The notes beneath the pieces were generated by a model that was not told where the DNA came from, did no database searches, and was given only the letters and a program-made list of their open reading frames with translations. Positions 1-11,724 of a stretch of DNA of 64,000 nucleotides are shown here, piece after piece. A program made the position numbers and the translations under genes. Within the stretch, counting starts at the first letter, position 1, and the number at the start of each line of letters is the position of its first letter. Location: assembly GCF_020497125.1 (NCBI RefSeq), contig NC_059072.1, positions 53,044,697 through 53,108,696 of the forward strand, given 5' to 3'. The stretch is from Mauremys mutica (lineage: Eukaryota > Chordata > Testudines > Geoemydidae).

Positions 1-421
1 AAAATAAAAAGCAAAAAGGGTTAAAATCCAATTATTTTTTCCTATTACAGGCCTCCTTTGCTAAAAGATTCCTCCTTCTAGGGCATAATGGGATCCAATG
101 GTTGGAAGCTGAAACTAGAACAATTCAAAATAGAAGTAAGATGCACAGTTTGAATAATGAGGGACGGAAAACTTACCGGGGTATGTGATGGATTCTTCAT
201 CACTTGCAGTCTTTAAATCAAGCCTGAGTGTCTTTCTAAAAGATATCCTATAGCACAAACAAAAGTTATGGGCTTCATACAGAAATTACTTTGGGTGAGG
301 TTCTTTCACCTGTGTTATGCAGGAGATCAGACTAGACAATCATAGTGGTCTCTTCTGGCCATAAAATCCATGAACTTAGTAGTAATAGTATTTCTATTTC
401 AGTATCAAAACTTTTGAAACC
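1..421. other. AT-rich DNA, no gene recognised
   Basis: No open frame with recognisable motifs, no terminal repeats and no RNA gene were seen. The stretch ends at the target duplication of the hAT element that follows. Confidence 0.5.
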
Positions 422-429
422 CAAAACAT

Positions 430-705
430 CAGGGTTGGCTCCAGCTCTTTGGCCGCCTCAAGCGGTGAAGAAAAAAAAAGAAAAATCCAATTGAGCTACC
501 GCCGAAGTGCCGCCGAAGAGGAAGAGAGGGGGTGAAGTACCCGCCGCCGAATTGCCGCCGAAGACTAAAGCGGAGCACTTGAGCTGCTGCCGAAGGTCTG
601 CTGAAGACCCGGACGTGCCGCCCCAATAACATACGGACTGCCGCCTCTTTCTATTGGCCGTTCCCAGGCACCTGCTTCCTTCTCTGGTGGCTGGAGCCAG
701 CCCTG
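430..705. mobile_element. Nonautonomous hAT transposon (GC-rich MITE), 276 bp
   Basis: The ends form 15-bp inverted repeats, CAGGGTTGGCTCCAG on the left and the complement of CTGGAGCCAGCCCTG on the right, with one mismatch. The 8 bases CAAAACAT occur immediately outside both ends (422-429 and 706-713). An 8-bp target duplication and a CAGGG-type terminus are the hallmarks of the hAT superfamily. The interior is built from repeats of the word GCCGCCGAAG and has no transposase, so it was moved by an enzyme made elsewhere. Long minus-strand open frames across it come from its GC-rich repeats and are not genes. Confidence 0.88.
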
Positions 706-1013
706 CAAAACATGCATGCTGCAATATTTCCCACTAACAAGAGGATATATTTTAGTGCTTATCACATCATCTGTATCTTCACCAAGAAAGAAATTCACAT
801 TTTTGTTTACATTTATTTGATTGTATCTAGATACTTAAATTCCTGGATAGTTGCCTTTTTATGTTTTGTTTACATCTGCAATAAGTATTCCATAAAAGGC
901 AGGCTCTTTATATAGTGCCTTAAGTAATGCTTCATTAGATTATTGATCTGTCATTTTGCTCTTGATAATGGCAATGAGCTCTTTGAACTTTATTTTATTT
1001 TAAAAGTAAGTTC

Positions 1014-1733
1014 TGTACTGGGGTGGTCACCTGCTCCTGCCCTGAAGGGCTTGAAATCAGCCCTGGGAGAGGTCTGAGACTGTGAGAGGGCTGATGTTAG
1101 GAAAGCAGCAAGCCTCTGCTGATTGGGGAAACAGCCACAGCTGCGGCCAAGCCCCAATCAGGCTACAGCTGGCCCTATAAAAGGCCAGTGAGCCAGGAGC
1201 TGGCAAAGACTCTCTCTAGCTTTGAGAGGGAGGGACCTGGCTGCAGGGAGCTGAGAGAGGGTACCTGGAGTGGAGCAGGGCTGGGGGAAGACCAAGGGAG
1301 CTGGGAAGCTCTGGCCTGGAAACCCCCCAGGCTGCGGCCTAGTGGAAGGCCAATTAGGTATTGTGGTTGCAGGGGGCAGCCCACGGGTAGGCAGAAGCAG
1401 CAGGTCCTAAACCCCCCTTGCCTATGATGAGTGGCTTTTACACTGCAGTCTTCCCCAGTGAGTGGAGGCTAGATGGTGACTGGCAGTAGCCCACAACTGA
1501 GGCAAGGTGGGGATAGAGGGTTGGGGGTTCCCCTGGGTGGGGAGACCCTGAGACTGCAGGGGTATTGCCAGGGGGCCACACCCCAAAGACAAGGGGAACT
1601 GGGTCCTGGGAGGGACACGGGGGCCAGCAGCAGTGGGACACCAGCCTGCAGAGGGCGCTCTGGAGTCTGGAAACACTAATTCCCTGAGACGACCAGCAGG
1701 AGGCGCCACAGGGGTGAGTCCTGCCCCATGACA
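1014..1733 (+). mobile_element. Solo LTR, Ty3/gypsy-like, 720 bp
   Basis: The element begins TGTACTGGGG and ends CCCCATGACA, so it has the TG...CA ends of an LTR. GTTC occurs on both sides (1010-1013 and 1734-1737), a 4-bp target duplication. A TATA box (TATAAAA, about 1176-1182) sits about 160 bp in, which fixes the transcription direction as plus. Layout and composition resemble the LTR at 59158-59832. There is no internal gag/pol next to it, so it is the product of LTR-LTR recombination. Open frames on both strands (to 135 codons) are by-products of high GC. Gypsy membership is inferred from duplication length and overall look. Confidence 0.8.
1176..1182 (+). promoter_or_regulatory. TATA box of the solo LTR promoter
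   Basis: TATAAAA lies in a GC-rich context (GGCCCTATAAAAGGCC) at the place expected for the U3/R boundary of the LTR. Any transcript would run rightward toward the CR1 at 2553. Confidence 0.6.
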
Positions 1734-1737
1734 GTTC

Positions 1738-2552
1738 CCATAAATCACTTGAATACGGAATGGCATAAAAATTCCTGAACTGTGCATACAATATAGGATA
1801 TGCATTACTCAGATAGGATCCATTGAGCCCAGGATATTGTAACAAGTCCCATTCATATTAATGGACATTCTGTTGGAAAGTGGTGCCAAAACCTATACAT
1901 AACAGCATTGAAGAGGTTCTCCTGGCATAACCTGTGTAAATTTTGATTATTGTAGTTTTACAGGATTCAAACTTTTTCCAAATACTCTCCACCATCCATA
2001 TGTTTGCCTCATGTTATCTATAAAGTTAAAATAATTTATGTCTGCCACTTATCTGCACATTAATGTTACGAGTAACTTAAATTTGTTTGAGTCTGTGGGA
2101 AGAAATCATTGAATTTTATGTTCTCTATTTTCTGGATGAGCACACATGCCAAAGTAGGCTGCTCCAACAAGTTAATACAATTTTAAAACAACCGAACACT
2201 GCCATTGACCACTTTAATTATGAAAAACCCAGATTACAGAAGAGAAAAACAGGATTAAATAAACTGTTTTACATACATTCTAATTTTTTGAGTGTTTCCC
2301 ATGTGCTTAGTTAAAGCCTGGGATAGGCACAGTGAACAAAATTTGAATGAAATAAATGTATCCCATATGTAACCCCACTAATTCAATTATATCAATGTTG
2401 TTCATAGACTTGTTTAGGATTTCTGACTCAGTGAAGGCCTTTGTCTTATACATAACAGCAATAAAGGCACACTATTATGAAATCCAATATAGGCCCACTT
2501 GATTGCAAGGTACTTCAGCAGTCACAAGTTATTAGATTCTGGCCAATAGCAT
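1738..2552. other. Spacer, no gene recognised
   Basis: AT-rich DNA between the solo LTR and the CR1. A 75-codon open frame (2087-2314, plus) shows no motif and its composition matches the background, so it is treated as chance. Confidence 0.5.
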
Positions 2553-3752
2553 TCTAGTAACCGGCTCTGTGGATGAGGGGAAAGCAGTGGATGTACTATT
2601 TCTGGATTTTAGCAAAGCTTTTGATACAGTCTCCCACAGTATTCTTGCCAGCAAGTTAAAGAAGTCTGGGCTGGATGAATGGACGGTAAGGTGGATAGAA
2701 AACTGGCTAGATGGTCGGGCTCAACGGGTAGTGATCAATGGTTCCATGTCTAGATGGCAGCCGGTATCAAGTGGAGTGCCCCAAGGGTCGGTGCTGGGGC
2801 CGGTTTTGTTCAATATCTTCATTAACGATCTGGAGGATGGTGTGGACTGCACCCTTAGCAAGTTTGCAGATGACACTAAACTGGGAGGAGTGGTTGATAC
2901 GCTGGAGGGTAGGGATAGGATACAGAGGGACCTAGACAAATTAGAGGATTGGGCCAAAAGAAATATGATGAGGTTCAACAAGGACAAGTGCAGAGTCCTG
3001 CACTTAGGACGGAAGAATCCCATGCACTGCTACAGACTAGGGACCGAATGGCTGGGTAGCAGTTCTGCAGAAAAGGACCTAGGGGTTACGGTGGACGAAA
3101 AGCTGAATATGAGTCAACAGTGTGCCCTTGTTGCCAAGAAGGCTAATGGCATTTTGGGTTGTATAAGTAGGGGCATTTCCAGCAGATCGAGGGATGTGAT
3201 CATCCCCCTCTACTCAGCACTGGTGAGGCCTCATTTGGAGTACTGTGTCCAGTTTTGGGCCCCACACTACAAGAAGGATGTGGATAAATTGGAGAGAGTC
3301 CAGCGGAGGGCAACAAAAATGATTAGGGGGCTGGAGCACATGACTTATGAGGAGAGGCTGAGGGAACTGGGATTGTTTAGTCTGCAGAAGAGAAGAATGA
3401 GGGGGGATTTGATAGCTGCTTTCAACTACCTGAAAGGGGGTTCCAAAGAGGATGGATCTAGACTGTTCTCAGTGGTAGAAGATGACAGAACAAGGAGTAA
3501 TGGTCTCAAGTTGCAGAGGGGGAGGTTTAGGTTGGATATTAGGAAAAACTTTTTCACTAGTAGGGTGGTGAAGAACTGGAATGGGTTACCTAGGGAGGTA
3601 GTGGAATCTCCTTCCTTAGAGGTTTTTAAGGTCAGGCTTGACAAAGCCCTGGCTGGGATGATTTAGTTGGGTTTGGTCCTGCTTTGAGCAGGGGGTTGGA
3701 CTAGATGACCTCCTGAGGTCCCTTCCAACCCTGAGATTCTATGATTCTATGA
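2553..3752 (+). mobile_element. CR1 LINE retrotransposon, 5'-truncated, comparatively young
   Basis: The 3' end carries the CR1 signature: a short untranslated region after the stop codon (3664-3666) ending in the direct repeat ATTCTATGATTCTATGA (about 3736-3752). CR1 copies lose their 5' ends during target-primed reverse transcription and do not leave a poly(A) tail, as seen here. Homology begins around 2553 in the reverse transcriptase domain, so the endonuclease and ORF1 are absent. It is in much better condition than the other CR1 copies in the window. Confidence 0.93.
2560..3666 (+). pseudogene. CR1 ORF2 C-terminal part: reverse transcriptase
   Basis: This frame is open for 365 codons from 2569 to the stop; homology extends a few codons further upstream (T-G-S-V-D-E-G-K), so there is no genuine start. 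It encodes part of the fingers and palm of a non-LTR reverse transcriptase, counted from residue 1 at base 2569. Motif A is [10 protein letters not shown] (about residues 12-21, catalytic Asp 13). [20 protein letters not shown] (67-86) is motif B. FADDT (99-103) is the catalytic motif C with both Asp present. The rest is the CR1-type thumb and C-terminal region, ending [10 protein letters not shown]. No stop or frameshift interrupts it, but the N-terminal endonuclease is missing, so it cannot support retrotransposition. It is not a host gene. Confidence 0.92.
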
Positions 3753-3914
3753 ACTCTAACTTTCCTAGATGCTACTTTAATTCTCAATGGAAAAATAAGG
3801 ACTAGTATCTGGCGCCATCTGTAGTTAGGACACTGTCCACTGGACTGGTGTTGATTTTAAAACAAACCATGAAACTTGGCGCACAGATTTGTATGGTGGT
3901 GCTAAATAAAGTGT
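3753..3914. other. Short spacer
   Basis: Unique-looking sequence between the CR1 3' end and the following SINE; nothing recognised. Confidence 0.4.
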
Positions 3915-4130
3915 GGAAGGTGGTCTTGTGTCTAAGGCACTGAACTGGGATTTAGGAGCTCTGAGTTCAATATCCAGTTCTGATACAGATTTTCTCTATG
4001 ACATTGAACAAGTCACTTAATGTCTCAGTTCTCCATCTGTAAAAGAAGGATAAAAATCAATTCTGCCTTTATCTATCTTGTCTAGTAAGATTGTAACCTC
4101 TTTGGGGGCAGAGACTTTCTCTTAGGGCTT
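3915..4130 (+). repeat. tRNA-derived SINE with MIR/CORE-like layout
   Basis: The left part resembles a pol III promoter region (TCTAAGGCACTGAACTGGG, then GAGTTCAATATCC as a degenerate B box). It is followed by the string typical of these SINEs, TTGAACAAGTCACTTAATG then CTCAGTTCTCCATCTGTAAA. The right end is GATTGTAACCTCTTTGGGG followed by CAGAGACTTTCTCTT, a tail found in sauropsid SINEs. It is diverged and inactive. Confidence 0.7.
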
Positions 4131-4260
4131 TTCTACACAATGAAACAATGCACAACAAGCCAGAGTGTGAATCAACAGCACAATAGCAGCCATATGCCAT
4201 AGGCTTGTCTACATGGCAAGCTGGAGTGCCCAGACTCCTGATCTTGGTTGAGGCCTCTAA
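4131..4260. repeat. Fragments of Harbinger-type MITE ends
   Basis: GGGCTTTTCTACACAATG at the left and GGCTTGTCTACATGGCAAGC near 4203 both resemble the GGNNTGTCTACAC terminal sequence shared by the Harbinger MITEs elsewhere in this window. Both are left-type ends and no matching right end is present, so this is a truncated or rearranged remnant. Confidence 0.4.
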
Positions 4261-4569
4261 GCAGTACTGGAATGCAAATAAATAATAATCAATAATAACT
4301 GATTGGCCTGATTGGATCTTCCCTCATATAAGTAACATCTCCCTGTTGCTAGTTCCCATTTTTTATTCTTTTATTCTACAGAGGATGCTGTTGACACCTA
4401 ATGACAGATGTTTGTGCATGCCAAACAAATAGGAATGCAAATACCATGACCGCATATGGGAAATTCTCACAAAAATAGGTGGTTTTGTTGATGTTGCTGA
4501 ATATTATTTCATGCATTTTCCATATGTAACCCTTCTGCCAGGTGGACTTGGCAGCAACAAGGGCCAAGT
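4261..4569. other. Spacer, no gene recognised
   Basis: AT-rich sequence bordering the gypsy remnant. The right part may be the continuation of the pol remnant, but no motif was recognised. Confidence 0.35.
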
Positions 4570-5810
4570 TCAAAATCTAGAGGTTCCTTTTAACAATACA
4601 AAACAGAGCCACCTCAAGCCCCCACCAAATAATCTGAGAAAGGTCTTCAGCTCTCTGTAATTACTTGGGTGCAGACATGTAGTGAGTGCTTCTATTTTAT
4701 CTAAATCGGTACTCACACTCTCTTGGGAAACAATGTGACACATGTACTTTTCTGATGTTCCGCAGAATTGGCATTTATCAGTTGAAAGCATCAGTCCATA
4801 GGCTTCCAACCAGTCTAGCACTTTAAGAAGTCTTTCTTCATGTTCTTACAAGGTTTTTCCAAACACAATCAGGGCATCCAAATAAACCAAGACTTGCAGT
4901 AAGTTCATGTCTCTCACTACTTTCTCCATAAGACTTTGAAATGTGGCAAGTGCTCCAGAAATTCCTTGGGGAATGCATTCAAACTGATAAAAATCTAATT
5001 GACAGATGACAGCTGTATTCTCCTTGTCTTCTTCTCCAACAGGGATCCGGTAGTATCCACTTCAAAGATTCAACACTGACAACCACTGGCTCACCACAGC
5101 AAACAGTCCAGTCTAAGACATCTTGTACTCAACGCCTGATGTACTGGTCAACTACAGTGATTCTCCCATTCTTCTTACTGACCACCACAATGTGGGAGGC
5201 ATAGGGCTGCAGGATTCTGCAGTGATGCCATTTGCAATCAGTTCCTGAACATGCTGCTGCACGTACTCCATCTTTGAGAAAGCAATCTTCCTAATCACTG
5301 CAGGGTCATGAGCCTTGCAGTTTGATGTGTTCCACTCCTTGTGCACATCCCACTCATGAAGTGAGACACTGGATCTTTCACAAACTTTTTTTCCTCATGC
5401 AATCCTTCCACTCCTCAGACAACAGTGAATCCCCAAAGTCAAACTTTTCAGGATGGAGCCCTAGATTCACACTGGGGTTTCAAAATGGTTTTGGGCTCAA
5501 AGAGGTCTGCTATCTTCTGCCCTTGTTTCAGAACAACATCACAGCTTGTTTCATTAGCAATCAGCATAAATACCTTTTCCTGGGCTTTGGCAGGAAGGGT
5601 TATGACTCCACTGGAAACCAGCACTCCATGCAAAATCACACCGTCATGGACTTGCTCCATGTTTCCAACACAGTCTGGCAGAAGGGAACTGCCATCACCA
5701 AACGTGTGAAGTTGCCATACAATACCAGCAATATGTAACAATGCAGTTCCCAGAGTGTCTTCTGTGACACACAGGACTCTGGGATAGTGCCTCTGAAATG
5801 GTAGCACTAC
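4570..5810 (-). pseudogene. Decayed Ty3/gypsy pol fragment (pre-RT linker, RT, start of RNase H)
   Basis: Read on the minus strand, several frames carry consecutive gypsy pol segments. At 5807-5448 is the region upstream of the reverse transcriptase (VFMLIANETSCDVVLKQGQ). At 5346-5152 is the RT N-terminus (YVQQHVQELIANGITAESCS). Around 4870-4895 is the catalytic loop, read as Y-L-D-A-L-I rather than the usual Y-x-D-D, so the second catalytic Asp is lost. At 4821-4570 is the RT-RNase H connection (GLMLSTDKCQFCG, then ELKTFLRLF). Stops and frameshifts separate these pieces, and no gag, integrase or flanking LTR pair was seen. It is an old, dead LTR-retrotransposon remnant; the plus-strand frames in the same interval are shadows. 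Confidence 0.8.
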
Positions 5811-6671
5811 CCATTATGTTCCAAAAAAGGGTAGTGTGGACACAGGTATATGCCTGTGCACAGTATGTCCTCATTAGCCAGCGCAGGTATGGGGTACATG
5901 TGCTAGCAGTACATGGACAAAACCCCGGGGAAGCATGCAGTTTAGATATTGCCCTAGATTTTCTCTGCAGAACTGGAGATGGAAATGTATGAGTGCAGAG
6001 GAAGCAGTCTAAAGAGATACTAAACAGTCACAGAGGAGAACCAGGAAGAGACTGTGTCATGAAAGCTAAGAGAAGAGAAGAGATCAGCAAGAAAAGCATG
6101 ATCAGTGGAACGGTCAAGGAGGATAAGCATGGAAGAGAAGCCACGAGCTGAGCTCATTAGAGCCCTGGGTGAGAACCATTTCAGTGGAGTGGGAACAATG
6201 GAAGGCATGCTGGATGAGACACAGGAGAGGAACTTGAATCAATGGTTACAGACAGCACATTTGATGTGTTTAGTGGTAAAGGAAAGAAAACAGATGCAGG
6301 AGAGGCAGGTGGAGCCAAAGGTGTTTTTTTAACCTTTTAAAGGGGAAAGACCAGCAGAGCAGAGGATATTAAAGTGGAGGGTGAAAGCATGGCAAGGAAG
6401 GTTAAGAGGGTCATTGGAAATACGAAACAGTTACATAAGAAAAATAAATTAGAAACCTCAGCACTGTTAAAAGGGAACAATTTAACACTTGCTAGTCTCT
6501 GAGGTATGGAGTAGCTAAAATGGTGACAATACATAGGAGTGGTATATGAAAATCCATACACGAAAATTAGGTTGTTAAAACTAGAAGATCCATTTGCAGC
6601 AGGAAAACAATGATTTGAACAACCTCAAGCATACCATGACAATGTATAAGATTAGAAGGTTACATCAAATA
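5811..6671. other. Spacer, no gene recognised
   Basis: Short open frames on both strands (for example 6105-6332 plus and 6337-6561 minus) have no motif and no neighbouring support. The sequence from about 6000 to 6500 is purine-rich on the plus strand. Nothing can be named. Confidence 0.45.
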
Positions 6672-6856
6672 TGTAATCTGGTGTATGGTTTAGAGCATTG
6701 AAATGAGATTCACCTTCTGTTCCTAGCTTTGCCACTAGCCGGCTAGATGGCCTTGGGTAAGTCATTTCACCTCTCTCTACCTCAGTTTCTCCATCGATAA
6801 TATGTAAAGTGCCACTGATGAAAAGTGCTATATAAGAGTGAGGTATTATCGGCAAC
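6672..6856 (+). repeat. tRNA-derived SINE fragment
   Basis: TTTAGAGCATTGAAATGAGA, TCCTAGCTTTGCCACTAG, CTTGGGTAAGTCATTTCACC and CTACCTCAGTTTCTCCATC follow one another in the order typical of sauropsid/MIR-type SINEs. The end is AAAAGTGCTATATAAGAGTG. It shares its central string with the SINE at 3915 and its tail type with the fragment at 45250. Confidence 0.75.
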
Positions 6857-8110
6857 TCAGGATATAGTATTGCATGTCAATCTGTTGGAAAGCTCATTAT
6901 AGTATATGTTGCAAAGGATAAGACAACTCTGGTTGATATTGTTCTTACATCCATGTGTTGCAATCTTCGAGCCCTTTGGTTTCAGTTATTCAATGAGACA
7001 AGAGAACAAATGGTTATACTTTTTCTTTTCTCTTTTTTTAAAGCATCCATTACTGTTAAGAACCCTTAAGCAATCACCAATGGATCTTCATAAATGGAAA
7101 CTGTATGCAATTTGATCCTCATGTGTGCTGTCAGGCCAGCAGCATGAAAAGAGTTAAAGTTACTGAGGGTGATACTGCTTATGAGATGTCTGGTCCTCTT
7201 GCTTCAACAAATGTCATCTGAAATGGAAAGAAAATGACACACAACTTCAGCAACATTCTAAGGGTGAAATACCTCTTATTAAGCTGTCTGCAGCATGCAG
7301 AATAAGTGAAATGTTTGACAAGGAAGAATCTGTGTTAAGCAACATTGTCTGACTGATCTTTAAGGCGAAATGGAAATTATATTTCCACAGACACTTGATG
7401 GGAAGATGTTCTTGTAAACAAAAACAGCCATTTCCTATGCCCCCCTTTTCCTGCTCCTTCTCTCCCCTGTGCAATCCATTTATGTTTCTGATGAAAAGTT
7501 CTTCAGATTCAAGATTGTTCTCATTTCTAATTTACAAAAGATGCTTAGAGAACAGCAATTGCTATCAGGATATCTACAGTAATAATAGTACATAAATCAA
7601 CCACTTATGAGGAAATAGAACATAATTAGGCCATGAGTTGACAAGATACCACTTGTCTGTGAAGATTCACCTTACATGCCTAAAATTGCACCACTATTTA
7701 AAATATTTGTCCTCTTGTGATGATGTACCAGTTTCACTAACTACTCTTTATAATTATTTGTATGGTTTTTCTGATTTCATTTGTTACTATTGTTGGATTT
7801 TTTTACCTGCATTCCCCACTATCAATCATGGAATCTTATTGGGCTGGCAAGAATTCTGGATAGTTGTCAAAGGCAGCTTCATTATCGCTCAGACCTTTCT
7901 CTATGCTGGGCAACTACACTATTTAGAAATCTACTTATTAAATGCATTCATTAGCAGTTGGCTGTTCTTCTTTGGTCCTTGGTAATATGCATTGCAGCAC
8001 CCATATGTATCCACAGACTTAAATTAAAAAAATATTATGACACATTCTCATTATAACAAGTTTTGCTTTCTCTTACCATATACAGGAAGCATTCTCTGTG
8101 CCATCTCAGT
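6857..8110. other. Unique AT-rich DNA, no gene recognised
   Basis: Contains only motif-less frames (the longest is 115 codons at 7638-7985, plus). The interval 7255-7420 has balanced composition without repeats and could be a conserved noncoding stretch, but nothing here proves it. Confidence 0.4.
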
Positions 8111-8358
8111 GGGTATCTCTACATTGCAGTTGGCATGTGATATGGGCATATGCTTTAATCTAGCTAGTTTGGGTACCAATATGAGTGAAGCCATGGGAGC
8201 ATGTATTTCAGCACAGGCTACCTGCCTGAGTAAGTATCTGGGGTCCTGGGTAGGCTTGTACAGGCTACACTGCTACGGCTTCACTGCTTTGGTGTTGCTA
8301 TCTCGGGTATGTCTACACATGCTGCAGTTACATCTCAGACTGCAGTGTAGACATACCC
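8111..8358. mobile_element. Harbinger-type MITE, about 250 bp
   Basis: The left end GGGTATCTCTACATTGCAGT matches the complement of the right end, GGGTATGTCTACACTGCAGT, with two mismatches. The three bases outside are AGT and AAT, compatible with a decayed 3-bp target duplication. A second inward copy of the terminal sequence lies at about 8308 (GGGTATGTCTACACATGCTG), giving the right side a small nested palindrome. No coding capacity. Confidence 0.65.
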
Positions 8359-8749
8359 AATGTTTGACCGCTAAAACTGATAAAATTGAAGCAATTTTTA
8401 ACATGCCTGCAAGACTTCTTTTCATTGCATCTATGTTTTCTCCCACTTCAGTGTAGTTATGTTTATTTTTTCAACACTTGTTAAAATTTAAGATGTTAAT
8501 TTTAATCTTAATTAGTTTTTGAAAGATCAAGTGAAAATCATGTGTTCATTATAGCCTCTAAAAATTGCACCCAGTGTTAACAACAAGAAAGAGAGAGGGA
8601 GACGTGTAAGCTAATGGGCAATTGGACTAGGAGACACAAACATAATTCATGCTTTTATAATTTCCTGACCAGTCTGCTGCACAATATTCTAGCATCCCCC
8701 TGTCCTCAAAGATTTCAAAACATTCCAAATGTTGATGTTGAAATGCTCA
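8359..8749. other. Spacer, no gene recognised
   Basis: AT-rich, no motif, no terminal repeats. Confidence 0.4.
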
Positions 8750-8928
8750 CAGCCATTGCCCTAGGTGGTCGCCTAGGGCGTTAACATTTTGGGGGCGGCG
8801 GCCACCCCGGTCATCGGCGGTATTTCGAGGATGGGACCATCTGCCGCCTCTGTCGAGGGCGCCATTTCGGGGAGGGGGGGGATGACCTTCCACCGCCTAG
8901 GGCGCCAAAAAAGCTGGCAGCTCTCCTG
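8750..8928. repeat. GC-rich repeat, probably a degraded hAT MITE
   Basis: An abrupt GC- and CpG-rich block in AT-rich surroundings. GCCCTAGGTGGTCGCCTAGG at the left and CCACCGCCTAGGGCGCC at the right are inverted relative to each other. The outer ends CAGCCATTGCC and GCAGCTCTCCTG resemble the CAGGG-type ends of the hAT MITEs at 430 and 13497, and the interior shares the word TCGGCGG with them. No convincing 8-bp duplication was found, hence the lower confidence. Confidence 0.5.
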
Positions 8929-11724
8929 CCCACAAACAAATTATTCTAGTACTGACATTATACCATCTTATCTCATGCTATTGGCTGCCACCTGCCAAAC
9001 ACAGAGGCCTCTTTCTCTACTTGGTCCTGATTCAGTGAATTCCCTAAGTACGTGCTTAAATTTCAGCACACACTGAAAGGTTTTGTTGAATTGGGGCATG
9101 GATATCTACATACTACTCATTACGCTTTGGTAAGTTGTATCTATGCTTCAGTTTGAGAATAGACTCAGATTTTATGGTTGCTCTTACATCAAGATAAGAC
9201 TTAAATTGCTGAAAAGGGACTGATCCTGCCATCTTTATGCAGGAAAAACCACCATTGATGACAGCGTATCAGATCAGCAGGATCAGGCTCATAGTGAGTG
9301 ATATGCTTCTCCCTGCACTATGCATTACTCAAACAGAAGGCCAATGATTGTTTCAACTTTACTATGGATAAATGTCATCAAAATCACTTGTCTCTCTCTT
9401 TGCCTTTTGAGATTAGGAATATTACTTCCTTCTGAACATTTAAACCCAAAATTAAACATGTTTTAATGTCACATTGTTATGATGGAAACTGACATTTTAC
9501 ATATAGTGATTATTGACTTTTTTTGTACAGCTTGCCAAGATGTCAAAAATAAGATATTATAAATACAAATTACAGTGGATTATTACAAGAAATGGGGTTG
9601 ACTCAAAGCAAATCATTCAAACATTCCTGCAGTCTGAGAAAATTCAAACTTCACAGCTCAGTCCCATCTTTAAATACTACTGACGCCCCCACAAAACTAG
9701 TATCAGGCACATGCTTTTTATAGGTGACAGGAATCAATTTACTGTAGATATAGTAGTTAAAAACTGTTGTTCAAGTGGACTACCATCTTGCTGTAGAAGT
9801 AGTTCCATTGATGTCAATGGGGAATACGAGAAGCATACCTGAGCCTTAAGATTCTTTTGTGCTTTCTAATATTTATCAAGAGAGAAAAAAGAAAGTGCAA
9901 GAAGGCATTAGCAACTATGTATAATAGATTATAATGATTTTATCAGTGAAATAATTCAGAAAATATCTTCCCTCAGTATTATAGCTTTGAAAAGAATGCC
10001 AAGATAAATAAGCCTGATTCTCTAGTATACCTTTGAATTAGAGCAGTTATGTATGTTACTCTATATATCCACTAGCTATTCACGGGAATGGTATTTTATT
10101 TCCCTCTAATCAGTGTCTTCAGTACTACATATTTTCTCCTTTTTATCTAACTTTCTTTCCAGTCTTCTAAAATATTTTTGTAACCAATGTTCCCATTTGT
10201 CTGGTCCTACAAATTATTTATTCACTTATCTATTCACGAGGCCAGAAAGGGCAGAGGAAGAAAACAAATTATAATAAAGTGCTGGAAAAGTACCCAGCAG
10301 GGAAAGACTCAGAAGTAAATAGATCTGAAATTCTAGCACATCCTGTTTGCATCTGTTTTATCATATGAAATTTTAATGTGGAGGTTCAAGGTGAGCAGTA
10401 GCTTTAATTCTTGTGCTTTACATTGAGAGTAGGAGTAGAATTCTAAGTTGAATTTTACTGAGATTTATGTGGGAAATAAGCACTGTATCTGCAGATAGAG
10501 TTAGCCTTTGTGTAGTAAGAAGATGCCCTCTTCTTTTGTCTACCTGATCTACAAGCCACATGAACTGTGCTCAACACTCTGTTGGCATGATCCTACTTTC
10601 CTTACTCTGTGAGGATCTACATACATCAGTATTTGGGGTGAAGAACTGTTTTGTAGGGCAGGATTGTGTGATCCTGTGATCGTGCTCCTAAAAATGTTGC
10701 ACTTATCCTCATCTTTCTTGATGTCATCTCTCTTCATGGGGTTGGGGAGAGGGGGAAGCTTTAAGAAATTCTGTCAAGGCTGCTTCCAAATAGTTTTAAC
10801 AGAAGAATCCTAAACCATTCAGTGACACTAATAAAAACCTAGAATTGGTAGAGAGGTTTTGTCTGTTCATTTGTTTTTTATATATATCCATATTCACTGG
10901 CAGCCTTTCATCTTTATCCCTTTAAATATCCTTTTGAAGTCAATCTTTTGGAGTTTATTTATTTAGCTTGCTTCACTATTGGCCAGTGAATAAAATGCAG
11001 AGGAAAACAAATTCAAATACCCCAAGGAAAGGAAGGAAACAGGATCAGATCCATACTATCCACCCTTATTATGAAGAAATAATATTTTTACCAGGACAAT
11101 TTAGAGAAAATCAAAGGGTGACTTCCTTGATTCCGCTCTAATAACATAAAAAATAGAGCAGAAGGGGAATAGTTGCTTGATTAAAAGACAAAAAACAAGG
11201 GAAACCAATCTAATATCTCATCACATTGAGGGCTAAGTCTTACCACATCCTTCAATAACGGGAGGAGGGGTCACCAATGCAGAAACCTTTGAAAGAATGG
11301 TAGCTCAGAGAGTCACAATTCCTTCCCTGCTCTGATGTTTGAGGACGGATGGATGGAAGGTTTGGGGAAATAATTTACTGTAGCCATGAAATGGCTTGAA
11401 TTTGAGGCCAGCTTTTCTGGCCAACGTGTGGAGAATGGGGAGGAGGAGCTTTGGTTCAGATCCTCCCTATCCATGTGTTTGGAGGAGGTAGTAGTTGCAG
11501 CACTGGGCTTCATTCTGCATAGGATTAAATGCTAGTGTCCCAAAGGCAGCCATGCTGGAGGATGGAGGTGCCCCCCATCCTGCACGGTCACATTATGTCC
11601 ATTACTGAGGGAAACAGTAGAATTATCAAAAATAATGCAGAAAAGGAAAAAAGATTCAGTTTCTGTTCTATATTTGAAAATAGATATGACACAATGTAGT
11701 CATATCATATGATAAAACTCTTTC
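8929..11724. other. Unique DNA with short palindromic repeats, no gene recognised
   Basis: No coding frame with motifs. At about 8995-9105 and 9800-9825 there are pieces of the short palindromic sauropsid repeats (CCTGATTCAGTG...TTGAATTGGGGC; CCATTGATGTCAATGG). The remainder is AT-rich and has no recognised feature; frames at 10549-10737 and 11313-11513 (minus) look like chance. Confidence 0.4.

Noticed and set aside
1175..1845. Overlapping frames of 69-135 codons on both strands
   Set aside because: They lie in the GC-rich solo LTR and share no motif with any protein. Open frames on several strands at once are expected from its composition.
5322..5738. 138-codon plus-strand frame
   Set aside because: It is the shadow of gypsy pol, whose motifs are on the minus strand over the same bases.
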